Of a DNA stretch of 6,880 bases, positions 4,680-6,880 are shown one piece after another. This stretch comes from Methanoregulaceae archaeon (GTDB taxonomy: Archaea; Halobacteriota; Methanomicrobia; Methanomicrobiales; Methanospirillaceae), in assembly GCA_019695435.1 (NCBI GenBank), contig JACTVF010000127.1:1-6880 (forward strand), given 5' to 3'. The position numbers were made by a program, and so were the translations under genes. The notes below the pieces were generated by a model. The model was not told where the DNA came from. It was given only the letters and a program-made list of their open reading frames with translations, and searched no databases. Within the stretch, counting starts at the first letter, position 1, and each line of letters begins with the position of its first letter.

Positions 4680-6426
4680 CAGCGGCCCAATTCCGAGTAC
4701 AGCCGTTGCAGTGGTAGGAGTTGCCGATCCTGACCACGTTGGGTGACTGGCAGAATTTGCAGGACACGCCTTGCACTCCCCGGTCTGGCTTCACAACCTT
4801 TGCGTTTTGCATAGTCTCCTCCGCCTGGGCTACCGCGGCCGCCGTCTCCTGCTCATCATAGGCCAGCAGGCCATATGTGTAGTTGTGCGCCTGTAGCCAT
4901 ATTCCAAGTTGCGATGCACTGTCACACATATCGTCGTGAGCCGCGCCAGGGAACTTCGTAAGCTGATCGATGAATGGCTCGCACCATGCAGCATTGCGGT
5001 CAACGTACCAGTTCCCGGACTGCCATTCCCCACAGACGGCGAACATCCGGGCAATCTTCCCGCCTTGTGGATTGACCTCAATGACGCCGGGGATCTGCTG
5101 CTTGAGGCGTTTGATAACGGCGGGACCGTTGGCCTTGTCCTCGACGAGTACAGCCTTCGCTCCCCACGTCTGGCGCATCCTGAGAATAGCAGCCTCTGTC
5201 GCGGGTTCGTCCAGGCGTTTGTTGACAACCTCAAGGATGTATCGGTTCGGTCCCTTGACTCCTGCCGCAAGGATGGCAACATAGTCGCTGGTCGCTAAGT
5301 CTTTGAATGTACAGTCGGCTGAGATGATAACTGAGTCGAACGATGCCGGCAAAGGTGGATCTTTGACTCCGGTGATCGGATCAGTCCCGCCGTAGTAGCG
5401 AATCTCGCTGCGCTTAATCATGTTACCTTCGAGCGGAGAAGGATGGCCTTGGTAGTGGCCAGACCATACCAGGCGGAGTTTCTTGAGTCCTGCCACAACC
5501 TCTGGCGGGAATCGATCGGGCTGGAGCACAGCGCCGGGCTCGCGCTCAACCACACGGCCGCTGATCGGGAAAACCCACTGCTCGGGACCCAGGCTCCCGT
5601 CTTTCTTCCGAACTGGCTCCGCCTCAAGCGGGATGGAGACGTGTGTCCACTCGCCAGCGTTATTTTGTAACACGTACCCTGTTACATCAAGCTCTGCTGT
5701 CCTCTGTTCGACGATGAGCAGCGCGCCCGTGGCCTGGTCGTTGAGGCGTGATCGCCAGGTGCTATCGAACCACTCACAGGCCGCCTTGCGCTCAATGTCA
5801 GAGCCGGCGCGCCGCGGGTCCAGCGCGTCGTCGAGGATCAGCGTGTCGCCGCCGAGTCCCGTTACGGTTCCTCCAACTGACGTGGCAATCATTTGGGCTT
5901 CGTGGTTGTTCTTGTATTTCGTCTTTTGATTCTGGTCCGAAGCAAGCCAGAGCTTGTCTCCCCACAGCCTCTTGAACCAGTCTGACTCGATCAATGTCCG
6001 GCGCATCACAGAATGCTCCGTGCTCAGATCGCCGGAGTAGGATGCGCAAGCGAAGTTGTGTGTGGGCTCTTTCGTCCATACCCAGGCGGGAAACAGGACC
6101 GTACACATGATGGTTTTCATTGTCCTGGGCGGAACCGTGATGATGAGACGCCGGCACTTCCGCTGCCAGACGAGCGTCAGCCATTCGGCGATCAGGTCAT
6201 AGTGCCAGGACCAGCTCAGAGTGAGTCCTGGTCGAATGACAGGCCAGGCCGCGCGAACAAAGGCTGTGAAGTCCCGTTCAAGGCTGGTCCGATACGCGAT
6301 GCGCTGCGCCTCATCCTCTGACATCTTGTCGAATCGTTCCTTCTCGGATGCCAGAAACTCAAGCTGCTTCAGTTCCTCATCGCTGAAGAAGGGCATTAGT
6401 TCGGCAATGTCAGCAGGGGTAGCCAT
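4612..6426 (-). CDS. terL: Terminase large subunit (packaging ATPase-nuclease) with C-terminal zinc ribbon
   Basis: This 604-aa protein is the phage packaging motor: it cuts concatemeric DNA and pumps it into the prohead through the portal, using ATP. The N-terminal ATPase shows a Walker A region ITVPPRTMKT (Lys104, Thr105), where the usual Gly before Lys is Met, and a Walker B LILDD (Asp199-Asp200). The RNase H-like nuclease shows Asp371 in ISADCTFKDLATSD, Glu429-Asp430 in VLVEDKANG, and His497-Asp498-Asp499 in GAAHDDM, the expected acidic metal-binding set. Beyond the nuclease lies an added zinc ribbon, Cys556-X2-Cys559-X13-Cys573-X2-Cys576, not part of the standard fold. ATG 6426 starts three bases after the upstream TAA with no clear ribosome site, so translational coupling is likely. 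Length is at the upper end of usual for the family because of the tail. The stop TGA is at 4614-4612. Confidence 0.96.
   Translation of the reverse strand: MATPADIAELMPFFSDEELKQLEFLASEKERFDKMSEDEAQRIAYRTSLERDFTAFVRAAWPVIRPGLTLSWSWHYDLIAEWLTLVWQRKCRRLIITVPPRTMKTIMCTVLFPAWVWTKEPTHNFACASYSGDLSTEHSVMRRTLIESDWFKRLWGDKLWLASDQNQKTKYKNNHEAQMIATSVGGTVTGLGGDTLILDDALDPRRAGSDIERKAACEWFDSTWRSRLNDQATGALLIVEQRTAELDVTGYVLQNNAGEWTHVSIPLEAEPVRKKDGSLGPEQWVFPISGRVVEREPGAVLQPDRFPPEVVAGLKKLRLVWSGHYQGHPSPLEGNMIKRSEIRYYGGTDPITGVKDPPLPASFDSVIISADCTFKDLATSDYVAILAAGVKGPNRYILEVVNKRLDEPATEAAILRMRQTWGAKAVLVEDKANGPAVIKRLKQQIPGVIEVNPQGGKIARMFAVCGEWQSGNWYVDRNAAWCEPFIDQLTKFPGAAHDDMCDSASQLGIWLQAHNYTYGLLAYDEQETAAAVAQAEETMQNAKVVKPDRGVQGVSCKFCQSPNVVRIGNSYHCNGCTRNWAAVVTNEFDPKILSRAGIAGQVRK
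5666..5686. repeat. TGTWACA repeat cluster C, inverted pair inside terL
   Basis: TGTAACA at 5666-5672 and TGTTACA at 5680-5686 are two copies of the repeat core in opposite orientation, separated by seven bases. They lie within the terL codons for VTGYVLQ between the ATPase and nuclease domains. Flanks match the nine-base consensus less well than in clusters A and B. Confidence 0.35.
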
Positions 6427-6429
6427 AAG

Positions 6430-6687
6430 TTATTTACTTTTCAAGAGCGCCATGCCTTCGGCCACGATAGCGAACTTCACGGCCTGCCGGACAATGCTCT
6501 CTGCGGCAGTCTTGCGCGCCTCTGGACTCGCAAAGTAGTAGAGCCTCCATTGTCGAATGGCCGTGAGGATGTGAGGCTTGTCGTGGATTGGGATGTTCCA
6601 ACCGTCAGCGGGGATCACAATAGAAGATGCAGGATAGAGAGGTTCGGGAATGGTCATCAACGATTGGAGTAGTGAGGTCCCGTTCAT
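6430..6687 (-). CDS. Hypothetical 85-aa protein just upstream of terL, possible small terminase
   Basis: I do not recognise this sequence. ATG 6687 overlaps the preceding stop as ATGA, with AAAGG about eleven bases upstream; the stop is TAA at 6432-6430, three bases before terL. The N-terminal half is Pro/Ile-rich (MTIPEPLYPASSIVIPADGW) and the C-terminal half is a probable helix pair (RQWRLYYFASPEARKTAAES onward) ending in KSK. Its place directly before terL is where the small terminase subunit, which recognises viral DNA, usually sits. No helix-turn-helix is obvious and 85 aa is short for that role, so the assignment is only positional. An internal Met at residue 11 lacks a ribosome site. 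Confidence 0.75.
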   Translation of the reverse strand: MNGTSLLQSLMTIPEPLYPASSIVIPADGWNIPIHDKPHILTAIRQWRLYYFASPEARKTAAESIVRQAVKFAIVAEGMALLKSK

Positions 6688-6848
6688 GCTGCGCGCGCCT
6701 TTCTTTCAATCAGGTTGACCACCAGACGAACTTGAGTAGGCTTGAACTCCGTTAGCTTCGGCCAGTTCTTTCGTATAATCTCCAGAATCTCAATCTGCGG
6801 GACGTGTGTCTTTTCGTGGACTTCCTGCACAACGTCTGCCAATGTCAT
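6684..6848 (-). CDS. Small helical protein, 54 aa, first gene of the packaging cluster in view
   Basis: I chose ATG 6848 because AAGGTGAT ends three bases before it, a near-ideal ribosome site; an in-frame ATG at 6878 would add ten residues but its upstream region lies off the window. The protein is MTLADVVQEVHEKTHVPQIE onward, almost entirely predicted helix, charged, and ending in LVVNLIERKARAA. The helix-turn pattern around residues 5-30 could be a tiny DNA-binding fold, but no definite helix-turn-helix signature is visible. It ends in TGA at 6686-6684, overlapping the next ATG. Like its neighbour it is a positional candidate for a DNA-recognition partner of the terminase, and nothing more can be claimed. 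Confidence 0.7.
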   Translation of the reverse strand: MTLADVVQEVHEKTHVPQIEILEIIRKNWPKLTEFKPTQVRLVVNLIERKARAA

Positions 6849-6851
6849 GTT

Positions 6852-6859
6852 ATCACCTT
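6852..6859 (-). promoter_or_regulatory. Ribosome binding site deciding the 6848 start
   Basis: AAGGTGAT on the minus strand matches the anti-Shine-Dalgarno over a long stretch and sits three bases before ATG 6848, with the AGG core seven bases away. It lies inside the coding extension from the alternative ATG 6878, which makes the shorter 54-aa product more likely. Confidence 0.65.
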
Positions 6860-6880
6860 GGAAACTTGCATAGTTCATCA

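Noticed and set aside
5483..5929. Plus-strand 148-aa frame opposite terL
   Set aside because: Ser/Arg/Pro-rich shadow of the terminase ATPase region; the terL frame has clear motifs over the same bases.

Overview
This window reads as the DNA-packaging and early head-assembly module of a tailed bacteriophage (Caudoviricetes) or of a prophage. Every gene I can support lies on the minus strand, so transcription runs from base 6880 towards base 1. Base composition is moderately GC-rich. The host cannot be fixed from this window. The Shine-Dalgarno sites are standard bacterial ones, and two small proteins carry Sec-type signal peptides beginning MKRI, which fits a Gram-negative host. The AQQPPAP-type mature end of one of them resembles secreted proteins of soil Acidobacteriota, but that is only a weak inference.

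Layout in order of transcription: a 54-aa helical protein (6848-6684); an 85-aa protein overlapping it by ATGA (6687-6430), one of these two being a positional candidate for the small terminase subunit; the large terminase subunit with ATPase and nuclease domains plus an unusual C-terminal zinc ribbon (6426-4612); a 108-aa protein with a hydrophobic N-terminus and a zinc ribbon (4599-4273); a 70-aa protein ending in a CX4C/HX2H finger-like motif (4264-4052); a 127-aa secreted, glutamine-rich coiled-coil protein (4019-3636); a 68-aa VGDTF-type protein (3579-3373); a 122-base gap holding a perfect 15-base palindrome; a probable 67-aa protein (3250-3047); a portal protein fused to a MuF-like head-morphogenesis domain (2971-512); an 85-aa protein (510-253); and a second secreted, threonine-rich protein that runs off the left edge (256-1).

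The genes are tightly packed, with ATGA overlaps at 6687/6684 and 256/253 and gaps of 1 to 12 bases at several other junctions, so the window is probably one or a few polycistronic transcripts. TerL cuts DNA and pumps it through the portal. The MuF-like domain should be the internal or minor head component at the same vertex. The small proteins are accessory and have no function I can assign. No gene-free stretch exceeds 122 bases, and I see no tRNA, CRISPR, insertion sequence, integrase or convincing intrinsic terminator.

The most striking unexplained signal is a short repeat, TTGTAACAA on the transcribed-sense strand. It occurs four times exactly and four more times as the TGTWACA core, all between 2982 and 5686, in coding and junction DNA alike. 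It looks like a dispersed protein-binding site, comparable in concept to phage stoperators. Other points of interest are the run of three adjacent genes with cysteine-pair motifs, the terminase zinc ribbon and variant Walker A, and two signal-peptide proteins inside a head gene cluster.
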